Positions 44,181 to 53,547 of a stretch of 64,000 nucleotides of DNA are shown here, in pieces (within the stretch, counting starts at the first letter, position 1; each line of letters starts with the position of its first letter). This DNA is from Bacillus sp. OxB-1 (GTDB lineage Bacteria > Bacillota > Bacilli > Bacillales_A > Planococcaceae): assembly GCF_000829195.1 (NCBI RefSeq), contig NZ_AP013294.1, positions 2,491,001 to 2,555,000 on the forward strand. The letters run 5' to 3'. The notes beneath the pieces were generated by a model. It was not told where the DNA came from. It made no database searches and saw only the letters and a program-made list of their open reading frames with translations. The translations under genes and the position numbers were made by a program.

Positions 44181-44681
44181 TTATTCCCGACTGCGGTATT
44201 CGAGTTGTGGGACGGATGCCGATTGGGAAGACGCTCCCGTGGATTGCCTTGCCGCTTTTTGTTGGGCCGCTTCTTTCTCCTTTTTCAGCCGATAATAAAT
44301 CCGTGCCGCCGCTTCCGTCAAGGCGGTCGCTTTTTCCATCAACGGCCGCAGTTTTTTAGGTGGTGTCGCGATTTGTTGAGATAAAGACTCAAAGGATTCG
44401 TTCAAGTGCTCCTTCGTTTGGCCGAAGTTTCGAGCGGACTTGGTCAACTGGTCCAATGATTGTACTTTGGTCTCGACATCGTCCGCAATCCGGTTCGTTT
44501 TCTCCATCAATTGCGCGGATTGCTCCGTGATGCCGTTTAACTTCGTTTCCACTCGCTGGACGGTTTCCGACAATGAATTCATCGTCTGTTTCGTGTTTTT
44601 CAGAACGAGGAAGACAAAGACCGCAATGAGAGCCAAAGATAGAGCCGCGATGGCTGCGCTCACATATAAAAGGATGTGCAA
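44181..44681 (-). CDS. DUF948-like protein 4
   Basis: 166 residues: N-terminal membrane helix (AAIAALSLALIAVFVFLVL), coiled coil, and a Gln/Ala/Ser-rich tail. More diverged than the other three. Likely co-transcribed with the gene at 43709-44158 (22-base gap). Confidence 0.65.
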   Translation of the reverse strand: MHILLYVSAAIAALSLALIAVFVFLVLKNTKQTMNSLSETVQRVETKLNGITEQSAQLMEKTNRIADDVETKVQSLDQLTKSARNFGQTKEHLNESFESLSQQIATPPKKLRPLMEKATALTEAAARIYYRLKKEKEAAQQKAARQSTGASSQSASVPQLEYRSRE

Positions 44682-45088
44682 CGATTCTCCACCTCCATTT
44701 CAAGATGCGTACTTCCTTCTATTTTTACCACCAATCTTCTATTGGTAAACACATAGGCTAGAGGAGTTGAAGCGCGGATCATGGCTTGGAGGGTAAACAC
44801 TGGGCATAAGGGGAAGGGAGATTATTAGAAAAGCAGGTGGTACAATATTGATATTGTGAGATTGTGCAAGTTTGTATCAGTTTCCGAGATTACATTTGCA
44901 GTATTCCGCGAACAGTCCAATTAATGGAAGTGCAATGAAATGAAGACGACAACTGGATTATATCTTTTTTTATTGCGATCCACTTTGTGAATCTGACAAA
45001 CCTGACAGCAATCGTCTTCTTGGTATTGGGAAAAAGCTAGCCTTCGGTAGTGAAAATTGGCGCTATCGTTTTAGTGGTCCTGTTAACT
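44682..45088. other. Intergenic region left of the IS
   Basis: No firm gene. At 44940-45040 an ORF for a short hydrophobic peptide (LYLFFIAIHFVNLTNLTAIV) would be open if the T7 run at 44965-44971 had eight bases; it is probably chance or a remnant. Confidence 0.3.
45080..45088. repeat. Target-site duplication, left copy
   Basis: CTGTTAACT, repeated exactly at 46489-46497 on the other side of the IS. Confidence 0.85.
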
Positions 45089-46488
45089 CACTAGTGTTGC
45101 ATTAATATCTTTTGAAGATTAGGAATTCATAAAACCTTCAAAAATCTAAGGAATCCAAAAGAAAAAGTCCTTTATAATGGAAGGTACAGGTAGTTCCTGT
45201 CCAAATCCAATACAAAGGACCAACTCATGGACAAGAATACACGAAAAACTTCATTTGGTAAATGGCTGAATGCCATTGATTTTGAGAAATTCAACGAAAT
45301 TGTGACCATACATGGGCAAGACCGGTATACAAAGAAGTTAACGACGCAAGCTTACACACTTCTCATGCTGTATGCTCAATTAATGGAGTCAGACAGCCTG
45401 CACGCACTGGAAGCAGCGCTGACAAACCGGGATTTCCAACGGGCGATCGGCGTGGATTCCATCAGTGTGTCGCAGCTTTCCAGAAAGAATAATCGGTTGG
45501 ATCCAACGGTTCTGTCGAATCTTTTCATGCAACTGGTTAGTCAGATCGCTGTACAAAAACTTTCGCCCAAAAAGGGGTTGCTCCTGAAAATCATCGACTC
45601 CACAACGATCCCGTTGAACGTAAACCATTTTAAATGGGCCGAATTCCGGGAGACCAAGGCCGGCGTAAAGCTGCATATACGCTTGGTGTTCGATGAAAAC
45701 GGCACTCATTACCCCGACAAAGAGGTCATCACGAACGCCAAGGAGCACGACCGTAATCAACTCGAAGTGCTTGTTGACGACAAGGAGGCCATGTATGTTT
45801 TCGACCGCGGGTATGTGGATTATGAACGGTTTGACCGCTTCACGGACGATGGGCTTTTCTTCGTCTGTCGGTTGAAGAAGAATGCCGTTCTGCATCCCAT
45901 CCACACATTCTCCCTTCCGGAAGGGAGTGATGCCCTTTCCGACACGATGGCGTTCGTAGGCGCCAATCCGAACTGTACGGAGAACGTTTTCCGAATCCTT
46001 GTCATCCCTGATGGCAAGGGGGGCGAATTGCGGCTGATCACCAATCGTTTCGACATTTCCGCGGAGGAAATCAGCGAAATCTACCGTTCTCGCTGGGCCA
46101 TCGAATTGTTCTTCAAGTGGCTCAAGCAGCACGTGAAGATCAAGCATTTCTACGGTCAAAGTGAATACGCTGTGAAAAACCAGATTTATCTGGCTCTGAT
46201 TGCCTATTGTCTGAACGTCCTGATTCAATCGGAAACAAACAGCAGGAAATCCATCTTGGCGATTTCACGTATTCTAGCCGCTAATCTATGGGAGTCGTCC
46301 CGGTATTGGCTTCGTAGAATCAGGAGTGGAAGCATACCGTAACGATCCCTGCTGACCCGTCACTTATGGATAACTGTATAAACTTACCAAATGGACAGCG
46401 CTACCTTTATTCAGGTGCTTCCCTTTTTGGCAAAAATAAAGATAGAATGGTGACTGAATATTTAATTAATATTCATGCAACGCTAGTG
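45089..46488 (+). mobile_element. Intact IS4-family insertion sequence (IS4Bsu1-like), 1400 bp
   Basis: Terminal inverted repeats: left CACTAGTGTTGCATTAAT, right end reads as CACTAGCGTTGCATGAAT on the minus strand (16 of 18). It contains one full transposase gene and is flanked by a 9-bp direct repeat. Length and organisation match IS4Bsu1 of B. subtilis (about 1.4 kb, from recall). Confidence 0.88.
45227..46342 (+). CDS. IS4 family transposase
   Basis: 371 residues, complete. DDE chemistry: IDSTTIPL (first Asp, about 124), VFDRGYVDY (second Asp, about 190) and the YREK-like RSRWAIELFFKWLKQ with Glu about 292. It is intact with a normal stop, so the element may still move. A diverged, deleted copy lies at 28381-28951. 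Confidence 0.92.
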   Translation: MDKNTRKTSFGKWLNAIDFEKFNEIVTIHGQDRYTKKLTTQAYTLLMLYAQLMESDSLHALEAALTNRDFQRAIGVDSISVSQLSRKNNRLDPTVLSNLFMQLVSQIAVQKLSPKKGLLLKIIDSTTIPLNVNHFKWAEFRETKAGVKLHIRLVFDENGTHYPDKEVITNAKEHDRNQLEVLVDDKEAMYVFDRGYVDYERFDRFTDDGLFFVCRLKKNAVLHPIHTFSLPEGSDALSDTMAFVGANPNCTENVFRILVIPDGKGGELRLITNRFDISAEEISEIYRSRWAIELFFKWLKQHVKIKHFYGQSEYAVKNQIYLALIAYCLNVLIQSETNSRKSILAISRILAANLWESSRYWLRRIRSGSIP

Positions 46489-46497
46489 CTGTTAACT
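46489..46497. repeat. Target-site duplication, right copy
   Basis: CTGTTAACT, identical to 45080-45088. Confidence 0.85.
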
Positions 46498-46570
46498 ATA
46501 AAAACAATTGTGGACGAGAGAAACAGATGGACGACAAAGGATGCAGGTATCAATAAATAGGGAGGAAATC

Positions 46571-47425
46571 ATGATCTATTTACGTGAAATTTCGTTTCCC
46601 AATGAGGATAGGGAATTTAAATTTTTCTTGAATATAAAAAGAACATGCTATGACTCGTTTTATCCATTTAAAGTTCTATCAAGAAATGGCTTTGAAACGA
46701 TTGCTTTTGAGCCCGTGACGATATTATATGGAGGCAACGGTTCCGGAAAATCCACTGCCTTACATGTAATAGCAGAAAAAACAGGAATCCAACGCGATTC
46801 TATCTATAATAAGTCAAATTTCTACCCCGATTATGTGCAATTGTGTGAGATGCAGCTTAAAGCGGACATTCCTGAAAACAGCAGAATTATTACAAGTGAT
46901 GACGTATTTGACTATATGTTGAATATCCGGAATCTCAATGAAGGAATTGATCAAAAACGGGAAGAACTATTTGAAGAATATTTGGATGCAAAATACTCCC
47001 ATTTTCAAATGAAATCTTTGGCAGATTACGAGCAGCTGACAAAAGTGAACACAGCTAGAAGGAAAACACAGTCCCGTTTTGTAAGGAATGAATTGATGGA
47101 CAATGTGAGAGGGTATTCGAATGGGGAAAGTGCGTTCCGGTATTTCACTGAAAAGATTGGCGATCAAGGACTTTACATTTTGGATGAGCCGGAAAATAGT
47201 CTTTCTCCAAAGCGCCAGATGGAATTGGTGAGATTTATTGAAGACTCTGCTCGTTTTTTTGGCTGTCAGTTTATCATTTCAACACATTCTCCATTTCTGC
47301 TCTCCATGAGGGAGGCAAAAATTTATAACCTGGATGAAAATCCGGTTAGGACGCGCCACTGGACGGAACTAGATAATGTCCGAACATACTATGAATTTTT
47401 CAAAAGCCATGAAAACGAGTTTTAA
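46571..47425 (+). CDS. Orphan AAA/ABC-type ATPase
   Basis: 284 residues. Walker A GGNGSGKST (about 54-62), a signature-like GYSNGESAF, Walker B LYILDEPENSLSP and switch STHSPFLL: an SMC/ABC-like single-domain ATPase (AAA_21/23 type) with no TOPRIM or membrane domain. Such ATPases occur in defence modules and in nutrient-independent housekeeping roles; no partner gene is adjacent. Start ATG 46571 behind GGGAGGAA. The IS inserted 82 bases upstream and probably displaced its promoter. AT-rich relative to the neighbours. Confidence 0.75.
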   Translation: MIYLREISFPNEDREFKFFLNIKRTCYDSFYPFKVLSRNGFETIAFEPVTILYGGNGSGKSTALHVIAEKTGIQRDSIYNKSNFYPDYVQLCEMQLKADIPENSRIITSDDVFDYMLNIRNLNEGIDQKREELFEEYLDAKYSHFQMKSLADYEQLTKVNTARRKTQSRFVRNELMDNVRGYSNGESAFRYFTEKIGDQGLYILDEPENSLSPKRQMELVRFIEDSARFFGCQFIISTHSPFLLSMREAKIYNLDENPVRTRHWTELDNVRTYYEFFKSHENEF

Positions 47426-47755
47426 AATGGTTCGTGATCATGGAAGAAATAATCAAGGGGTATAGTATGACAACTGCATAGACTACATAATTGCATTGAT
47501 GGTTGAGAGGGATGGCGATTGTCATCCTTTTTAGTTGGTAAAGAGAGGAAGGCAAGCTACGGTTCTGCATTGAAATCAATTGATGCTAGATTATAATTAT
47601 ATTATGTAAACCATAATGGGATTTTGAAAGTCCCTGAACACCAAATCGATAAAAGCATTCCTCCATCCAAATCGGAATGCACGTTCGTCCTGCTATGGAG
47701 AATGAGTGCGAAATCTGCTAGAATGAAGGAAATTAACCGGAAGGAGCAGGGCAGG
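47426..47755 (+). other. Intergenic region between ATPase and yppE
   Basis: Holds a terminator (GGATGGC/GTCATCC then TTTTT, 47510-47532). Nothing else recognisable. Confidence 0.5.
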
Positions 47756-48118
47756 ATGCATTTAATAGAAGAAACAGAACGACTCCTCTCCGTTTGCCGG
47801 GAGTGTCGGGAACGTCATGCCGATATGCGGGAGCAGGATAGGGAGCCGGATTTTTTCCAGGAAGTGAAACCATATGCGGATCTGACGCATGCGTGGCTGG
47901 ATGAATGGACGAGCGCCGTATCGGAATGGATCAAAGTTGCCAAGCCGCTCTACGTCCATCCGCATCAAATCGAATCGCTGCATGATTCCATGAAGCAGTT
48001 CATCGTCCAGTCGTTTTATCCGAAAACCGGAAAAAAACGGTTCGTCTTGTCGATCCACTCGGCTGAGTATACATTGAAGACCATTTTGGATGCGCTGCGA
48101 AAGGAAGGAGGGCAATGA
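47756..48118 (+). CDS. yppE: YppE family protein (DUF1798)
   Basis: 120 residues, all-helical. ATG 47756 behind AAGGAGCAGGG. Sequence (MHLIEETERLLSVCRE, HPHQIESLHDSMKQFIVQSFYPKTGKKRF) matches YppE. Overlaps mrfA by four bases. In B. subtilis yppE is also near yprAB; function unknown. Confidence 0.8.
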   Translation: MHLIEETERLLSVCRECRERHADMREQDREPDFFQEVKPYADLTHAWLDEWTSAVSEWIKVAKPLYVHPHQIESLHDSMKQFIVQSFYPKTGKKRFVLSIHSAEYTLKTILDALRKEGGQ

Positions 48119-50388
48119 AACAGACAAAACTGTCCATCCCTGAAATACTGGAACAGCTGCATACGGACCCGGCTTTTTCATCAAATATCGTACACACAAG
48201 AACTATCCCCGGCAAAGAGGCGGTATACGCTGAATTTCCGGAACGTCTGCATCCGTCAATCATCCGTGCACTTGGGACGAAAGGGATCGGGCGATTGTAT
48301 AGCCATCAGAAGGAAGCTTTCGAGTTGGCTGCATCGGATCAATCATTCACGGCAGTAACTCCAACCGCGTCCGGGAAATCGCTGTGCTATCATCTGCCGG
48401 TTATGCAAAGCATTTTGGAAGATGATACGTCGCGGGCCATTTATTTATTCCCGACGAAGGCGCTTGCCCAAGATCAGTTGGCAGATTTGCACGAGTTGAT
48501 CGAAGCGAGCGGGGAGGCGATCCTCAGCTATACGTATGACGGGGATACGGCGCCGGGATTGCGGTCCAAAGTGCGTAAATCGGGTCATATCGTTCTGACG
48601 AATCCAGATATGCTTCACTCGGGTATTTTGCCGCATCATACGAAATGGGTATCGCTCTTCGAGAACTTGAAATATATCATTATCGATGAACTTCATACGT
48701 ATAAAGGGGTATTCGGCAGCCATGTCGCGCATGTGCTCCGCAGATTGAAACGGATTTGCAATTACTATGGAAGCGATCCGGTCTTCATATGCACCTCGGC
48801 GACGATCGCCAACCCGAAAGAACTGGCGGAATCACTGACGAATACGGAAATGCGATTGATTGAAAACAACGGGGCGCCGGCGGGGAAGAAGCATTTCGTC
48901 TTTTATAATCCGCCTGTCGTCCATCCGACGTTTGGTATAAGGCGCAGCGCCGTGTTGGAAGTCCGAGATCTAGCGTCGTTTCTCTATCGGGAAGGAATCC
49001 AGACGATCGTTTTCGCAAAAAGCCGGGTGCGCGTAGAAATGCTTGTGACGTATATGAAAGAACTGACGAAAAAAAAGCTGTTCGATGAAACGATAATGGG
49101 CTATCGGGGCGGTTATTTGCCGTCGGAGCGGCGGAAAATCGAAAAGGGCCTGCGGGAAGGGGACATCCGGACCGTCGTCAGCACAAATGCGCTGGAACTC
49201 GGTATTGATATCGGTCAACTGCAAGCGTGCATCATGACGGGGTACCCGGGAAATATTGCGAGTGCCTTCCAACAGGCGGGCCGCGCGGGAAGACGCCAGG
49301 AAGAGGCGCTTATCATTTACGTTGCCCAATCGATGGCGCTGGACCAATACATCATCGATCATCCCGATTATTTGCTGGGCCAGTCCCCGGAAGAGGCGCG
49401 GATCCATCCCGACAATCTGTTCATCCTAATGGATCATTTGAAATGCGCTTCCTTTGAATTGCCGTTTACGTTAACGGAGACGTACGGGGAATTCGAAGTC
49501 CAGGACTTGCTCGCTTTTTTAGAAGCAGAAGGCGTGCTCGTCAAAACGAGCGACAAATGGCATTGGATGACGGACCGCTTTCCCGCAAGCGAAGTGAGCT
49601 TACGATCCGCAGCACAGGAGAACGTCGTCATTATCGATAAAACCCATCCAAAGGAAACGGCCGTCATCGGGGAAATGGACCGCTTCAGCGCCATGACCTT
49701 GCTCCATGAAGAAGCGATTTATATGCATCAAGGCACCCAGTACCAAGTCGAAGAGCTGGATTGGGAGGAAAAGAAGGCTTACGTCACAGAAGTAGATGTC
49801 GATTACTTCACGGACGCGAACCTTGCGGTGGAATTGAAAGTGATGAGCGAAGACGCGCTTCAGCCGCTTGGAGAACACGAAGTTGCCTTTGGCGACATCG
49901 CGGTGTTGGCGATCCCGACGATATTTAAGAAGATTAAGTTTAATGAAAAACATGATAATATAGGATCGGGACCGATTGATCTACCGGCGGAAGAGCTGCA
50001 TACGAACGGGACTTGGCTGACATTTGACTTGCCGGAAGGGTGGAAAGAAGCCGACCTGACAGATTCCATGACGTCAGCAGCATACGCCATCCAGTCATTG
50101 GTTCCTCTGTTTATCCGATGTGATCGAAATGATGTCCATGTCGTACCGCAAGTGAAGGCGATCCATACAGGGAAGCCGACTATCTTTATACATGACAGCT
50201 ACCCAGGCGGTATCGGATTAAGCGAGAAGATATTTGAACGTTGGCAAGAACTGCTCTCGATGACCGCTGATCATGTTGCGAACTGTAGCTGTGAGGCGGG
50301 TTGTCCGGTTTGCATCGGTGCTCAGGAAGCCGGGCAGAAGGATAATAAACGACGTGCTGAAGACCTGTTACGTACGCTGGCAAAATAA
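48115..50388 (+). CDS. mrfA: MrfA/YprA DNA helicase
   Basis: 757 residues, superfamily 2. Motifs: TPTASGKSL (about 82-90), DELHTYKG (about 190), TSATIANP, STNALELGIDIG and QQAGRAGRR. The C-terminal DUF1998 region ends with a four-cysteine cluster (CSCEAGCPVC, about 724-733) that binds zinc. In B. subtilis MrfA with MrfB forms a UvrA-independent pathway for mitomycin adducts. ATG overlaps the yppE stop. A terminator at 50391-50436 now separates it from mrfB. Confidence 0.92.
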   Translation: MKQTKLSIPEILEQLHTDPAFSSNIVHTRTIPGKEAVYAEFPERLHPSIIRALGTKGIGRLYSHQKEAFELAASDQSFTAVTPTASGKSLCYHLPVMQSILEDDTSRAIYLFPTKALAQDQLADLHELIEASGEAILSYTYDGDTAPGLRSKVRKSGHIVLTNPDMLHSGILPHHTKWVSLFENLKYIIIDELHTYKGVFGSHVAHVLRRLKRICNYYGSDPVFICTSATIANPKELAESLTNTEMRLIENNGAPAGKKHFVFYNPPVVHPTFGIRRSAVLEVRDLASFLYREGIQTIVFAKSRVRVEMLVTYMKELTKKKLFDETIMGYRGGYLPSERRKIEKGLREGDIRTVVSTNALELGIDIGQLQACIMTGYPGNIASAFQQAGRAGRRQEEALIIYVAQSMALDQYIIDHPDYLLGQSPEEARIHPDNLFILMDHLKCASFELPFTLTETYGEFEVQDLLAFLEAEGVLVKTSDKWHWMTDRFPASEVSLRSAAQENVVIIDKTHPKETAVIGEMDRFSAMTLLHEEAIYMHQGTQYQVEELDWEEKKAYVTEVDVDYFTDANLAVELKVMSEDALQPLGEHEVAFGDIAVLAIPTIFKKIKFNEKHDNIGSGPIDLPAEELHTNGTWLTFDLPEGWKEADLTDSMTSAAYAIQSLVPLFIRCDRNDVHVVPQVKAIHTGKPTIFIHDSYPGGIGLSEKIFERWQELLSMTADHVANCSCEAGCPVCIGAQEAGQKDNKRRAEDLLRTLAK

Positions 50389-50390
50389 AA

Positions 50391-50436
50391 GAAGGGGCTG
50401 AAGATCATTGATCCATGGTTTCGGCCCTTCTTCATT
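50391..50436 (+). terminator. Terminator after mrfA
   Basis: GAAGGG..CTGAA with TTTCGG.CCCTTC, one bulge, then TTC. Confidence 0.6.
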
Positions 50437-50683
50437 AATTTCATTTAACATCAGGCAAACTTGAATTATTTTCAAAGCAACAGGTTACGAAGATGCTGCA
50501 TTAGTCGGACTACGATAGGGACATTCGATTGGGTGTTATATTCTTCTGTCGCTAGAGGGTGAGGTAAAAACGGCACATACTGTTGAATTCAAATTTATGG
50601 AAATAAAAACAATGAATAATTTACTAACCTTGAGCGAAGATAAGAACAGTTAGTTAAATAAATCATTGGAGGTGCATTCCATA

Positions 50684-50957
50684 ATGAAGGGAAAATATTT
50701 AGCCTTATCATTGGCGGCGGTAATACTATTAAGCGCTTGTGGACTAGACAAAAACGGTGACAATGATTTCAAAGTGCGGGATCCATTGTTGGAGGACGGC
50801 GGGCAAAATGATATAGGTAAATAGAAGGGATTCCTCTTTGTGTGAGGATAGTTCTGACGATTCCACGAAAACCAAAGTAACGACGGTAGACGGCGAAGTC
50901 CATATCGTCAAAGGCCATCCAGAAGATTTCATGGAGCAGATTGGTATTGGGAGCTAG
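50684..50957 (+). pseudogene. Small lipoprotein with probable frameshift
   Basis: ATG 50684 behind GGAGGTG opens a 46-residue frame with signal and lipobox LLSAC, stopping at 50824. Losing one A in GTAAATAG (near 50818-50823) would join it to a well-composed second frame (CEDSSDDSTKTKVTTVDGEV, then a further 18 residues to a stop at 50957). So the intact form was about 90 residues. More in-frame coding-like sequence (PNLEDSHREHILPRLAKIERA) follows the stop. Confidence 0.5.
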
Positions 50958-51131
50958 TCGGGACCGAACCTTGAAGACAGTCACCGGGAACATATTCTGC
51001 CCCGGCTAGCAAAAATTGAAAGGGCTTAGTTGGGCTTTACTAAATAGGTCCAGGAAATCAAGTCATCTCTGAAGAACCTTGAACTAACAGTCATGAGAGA
51101 CGTGCTGACGAGTTGTTGGGGGGAATAATAA

Positions 51132-51172
51132 AGGGCTGAAGCTGTTTACATTGACAGTTTCAACCTTTTTTT
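51132..51172 (+). terminator. Terminator after the broken lipoprotein
   Basis: GGGCTGAAGCTGT with ACAGTTTCAACCT stem followed by TTTTTT. Confidence 0.75.
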
Positions 51173-51243
51173 CATTAGTTTGTAAATAATTTAACGGTTA
51201 ATGCCAATGCCAATGGGATTATTAAATAAACTGCTTCCGATTA

Positions 51244-51504
51244 TTAATTAATTTTTCCCATTCTCTTAATTTGATAGTTTAGTTGATCAATTTGTTTTTG
51301 CATTTTGTCCAGTTCTTTTGTTAGTTGACCTTGAGAACCTTGCTGATTTGAACGTTCTAGTTCTTGGAGTGCAATACCTGCGGCAATTGTCGAAATTCCA
51401 TCACCCAATGTAGAAAGTGCCGCCCCGAGCAAAGCAAGCTTGGCTGCGAATATTTCGGGAGAGTCAGAATTTGGTCCGACCTCTGGTTTATTTGCGTTGT
51501 ACAT
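51244..51504 (-). CDS. Small helical protein of unknown function
   Basis: 86 residues. A mildly hydrophobic, Ala/Leu/Gly-rich helix (KLALLGAALSTLGDGISTIAAGIALQE, shown in two pieces as residues about 22-35 and 36-48) followed by a Gln-rich coiled coil. ATG 51504 behind GGAGGC. Similar short proteins occur in Bacillus; no known role. Confidence 0.55.
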   Translation of the reverse strand: MYNANKPEVGPNSDSPEIFAAKLALLGAALSTLGDGISTIAAGIALQELERSNQQGSQGQLTKELDKMQKQIDQLNYQIKRMGKIN

Positions 51505-51524
51505 AACAAGCCTCCTTTATAACA

Positions 51525-51715
51525 CTAGCTATGATTTAAAAAGTATAAGAACCAAACAGCATGAATGCGCTCGTCAGGCTCATTCATAAAGACCGATTTT
51601 ACATCGCCCAAATAGTCTTTTGTAAAGTCTTCTGTGGTTTCGGGAGCTGGTTCCTTCCCAGTTAGTTGGAAATGGAGAGACTGAAATGTTTGGCAGTGCC
51701 TAATTTTTATTATTT
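51525..51715 (-). pseudogene. Fragment of a GTPase-like protein
   Basis: On the minus strand an open stretch without start reads TGKEPAPETTEDFTKDYLGD then VKSVFMNEPDERIHAVWFLY and stops at 51525. The DERIHAVWF block resembles dynamin/IRG-like or 50S-binding GTPases. Only this fragment remains, upstream of the helical protein gene. Confidence 0.4.
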
Positions 51716-51877
51716 TATCTTTATCACCTTAGGAAGGGGATTGATTAGCAAAAATTAAATGGCAAGATGTGGTACAATGCTCTGCATCCCTATCATAACT
51801 GCATTCTAAATTATATTATGTTCTATTTTCTAATCAGTGAATAATAAAAGACCAACGAAATACTTTATCCGGTTTGA

Positions 51878-52561
51878 TTGATGAGGAAGAAAACACAAAT
51901 AGAAATAGCAAATAAAGACGCTCAGTCCCATGAGCACTTTTATTTGCTTAAATCTATGTTACGATTTGTTTGGAATGAACATGGGCATAGGAGGCAACCA
52001 AACATGGATTTAAGTACACTCCCTATTCAACGTGGGGATAACATAATAGAAAGAAAAATACGGTATGATTCAGTAGTGGTAGAACATAGGTGTAAGTTAT
52101 TAAAAGCACAAAGTAATAGTGTAGTACTTTTCCATGCTATACAAAATTCCTTTACGATGATGGCAAGTCAAACAAAATTATCTATACCTAAAGGTAGTTA
52201 TACAATCGGTTATTACTGGAAAGATCGTCCGTATAATTTATACGTTTGGAGAGATGAAAAAGGGAAGTATTTAGGTTCCTATTTTAATATTGTAAAGAAT
52301 ACATACATGACCGATCAGTTGGTATCCTTTGAGGATTTGATTATTGATATTATGGTTCTTCCGAATGGAGAATACTTTATTTTAGACGAGGATGAGTTAC
52401 CAGAGACATTGTCTCGATTTGAAAATGGGACTGTCCTACAAGCCCTAAATTCATTAACGGATTCCATTGATATTTTTCTTCCTCAAATCATTTCAGAAAC
52501 CGGAAAAAACTATAAGCATGAAGAACTTCTTCCTTGGTTGAACAAAGGATTAACTTTTTGA
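51878..52561 (+). CDS. DUF402 domain protein
   Basis: About 226 residues. Its C-terminal half matches DUF402: TIGYYWKDRPYNLYVWRDEK, GSYFNIV, DLIIDIMVLPNGEYFILDEDEL, a beta-barrel fold with phosphatase or nucleic-acid-linked roles in relatives. Strongly AT-rich, without a good ribosome-binding site (TTG or ATG at 51878-51883), consistent with recent acquisition. Confidence 0.65.
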   Translation: MMRKKTQIEIANKDAQSHEHFYLLKSMLRFVWNEHGHRRQPNMDLSTLPIQRGDNIIERKIRYDSVVVEHRCKLLKAQSNSVVLFHAIQNSFTMMASQTKLSIPKGSYTIGYYWKDRPYNLYVWRDEKGKYLGSYFNIVKNTYMTDQLVSFEDLIIDIMVLPNGEYFILDEDELPETLSRFENGTVLQALNSLTDSIDIFLPQIISETGKNYKHEELLPWLNKGLTF

Positions 52562-52702
52562 TAAAGCATACTTTTTACAATGATAGTACATTCTTGAAAG
52601 AAGATTGGGGAGACGCTCTAGATAGAGGATTCTGGTGAAGATATCAAATGAAGGTTTCCCCTCTCATTTATCGAATAGTAGTTAAGTAAGGAGGGATTTT
52701 CA

Positions 52703-52945
52703 ATGACAAATGAAGAAGTAAACAAACTATCGGATATGCTATTACAAAGCCTTTATGATTATCATTTTGCTAATAACGGAGGAAGCTACACCTTGCCTAA
52801 AGCCATGCTAAATGCTGACGTCAACAGCAAACTCGCCATTGACTATCTAATCGAAAATGAATATGCCGCGGATAGTGGGCAAGGGACGGACAACCTAGTT
52901 TTGGCAATAACGCCAAAAGGTATGGAGTATATTAAAAACAAATAA
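52703..52945 (+). CDS. Small protein, possible winged-helix
   Basis: 80 residues; ATG 52703 behind AAGGAGGGA. A helix-helix start (EVNKLSDMLLQSLYDYHF), then LAIDYLIENEYA and LAITPKGMEYIKNK, the latter typical of a winged-helix end (YjcQ-like). Followed by a terminator. Confidence 0.6.
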   Translation: MTNEEVNKLSDMLLQSLYDYHFANNGGSYTLPKAMLNADVNSKLAIDYLIENEYAADSGQGTDNLVLAITPKGMEYIKNK

Positions 52946-52967
52946 GCACATTAAGCGATTAATTGAG

Positions 52968-52990
52968 AGCGTCCAATCGGGCGTTTTTTT
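52968..52990 (+). terminator. Terminator
   Basis: AGCGTCC and GGGCGTT stem (G-U pairs allowed) followed by TTTTT. Confidence 0.6.
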
Positions 52991-53199
52991 ATTTTAAGGT
53001 TGCAAGGTATTGGACGCTGGGATTGAAAGTGTTAAGTGAAAATTGTCCGCCATTTTTTCATGAATATGGCCATAAGGCTGAAGTGCAACGGCAGCTGTAA
53101 ACGTTCGGTACCCGTCCAATTCTTGAAAGTCCTTTGTTATCTATATCCCTCAAAAATAGTTTTAGTAGCCAACCTTCCAACTCACCAATTCTGTCTCAC

Positions 53200-53547
53200 T
53201 TAATCAAAATCCCGCTTAAGTTTAAACAATTCCATCTCATTTTTAGCTGTCTTTTGATAAGTGAATTCCAATTCGCTTCGTATATCGGCAAGTTGTTCTT
53301 TGATGTCAGTTACATTTCCTTGCATTTTATGCACATCCATCGCCAGGCTTTCCAGTCGGGCGTCAGTTTCTTCTTGACGGTCGCGTAAGGCAAGTGTAAT
53401 TTCCTTCAGCTCGTCCAAAGTTTCCAGTTTTTTTGTGTTGTCATCCACTTTAGACTTGATTTCATTCAATTCGAATTTGAAATCCTTCATTTCGGTCTTG
53501 ACGTCTTTCAATTCAGCTAAGATTTGTTGCAATAATTTTTCGCTCAA
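53200..53547 (-). CDS. Coiled-coil protein of unknown function
   Basis: About 115 residues, almost entirely heptad coiled coil (EIKSKVDDNTKKLETLDELK etc.). TTG 53547 is favoured over ATG 53556 because AAAGG would otherwise touch the ATG. Similar to YlqD/DUF-type coiled-coil proteins only by composition. Confidence 0.55.
   Translation of the reverse strand: MSEKLLQQILAELKDVKTEMKDFKFELNEIKSKVDDNTKKLETLDELKEITLALRDRQEETDARLESLAMDVHKMQGNVTDIKEQLADIRSELEFTYQKTAKNEMELFKLKRDFD

Noticed and set aside
45389..46228. 279-codon ORF antisense to the IS4 transposase
   Set aside because: The sense frame has full DDE transposase motifs and IS ends.
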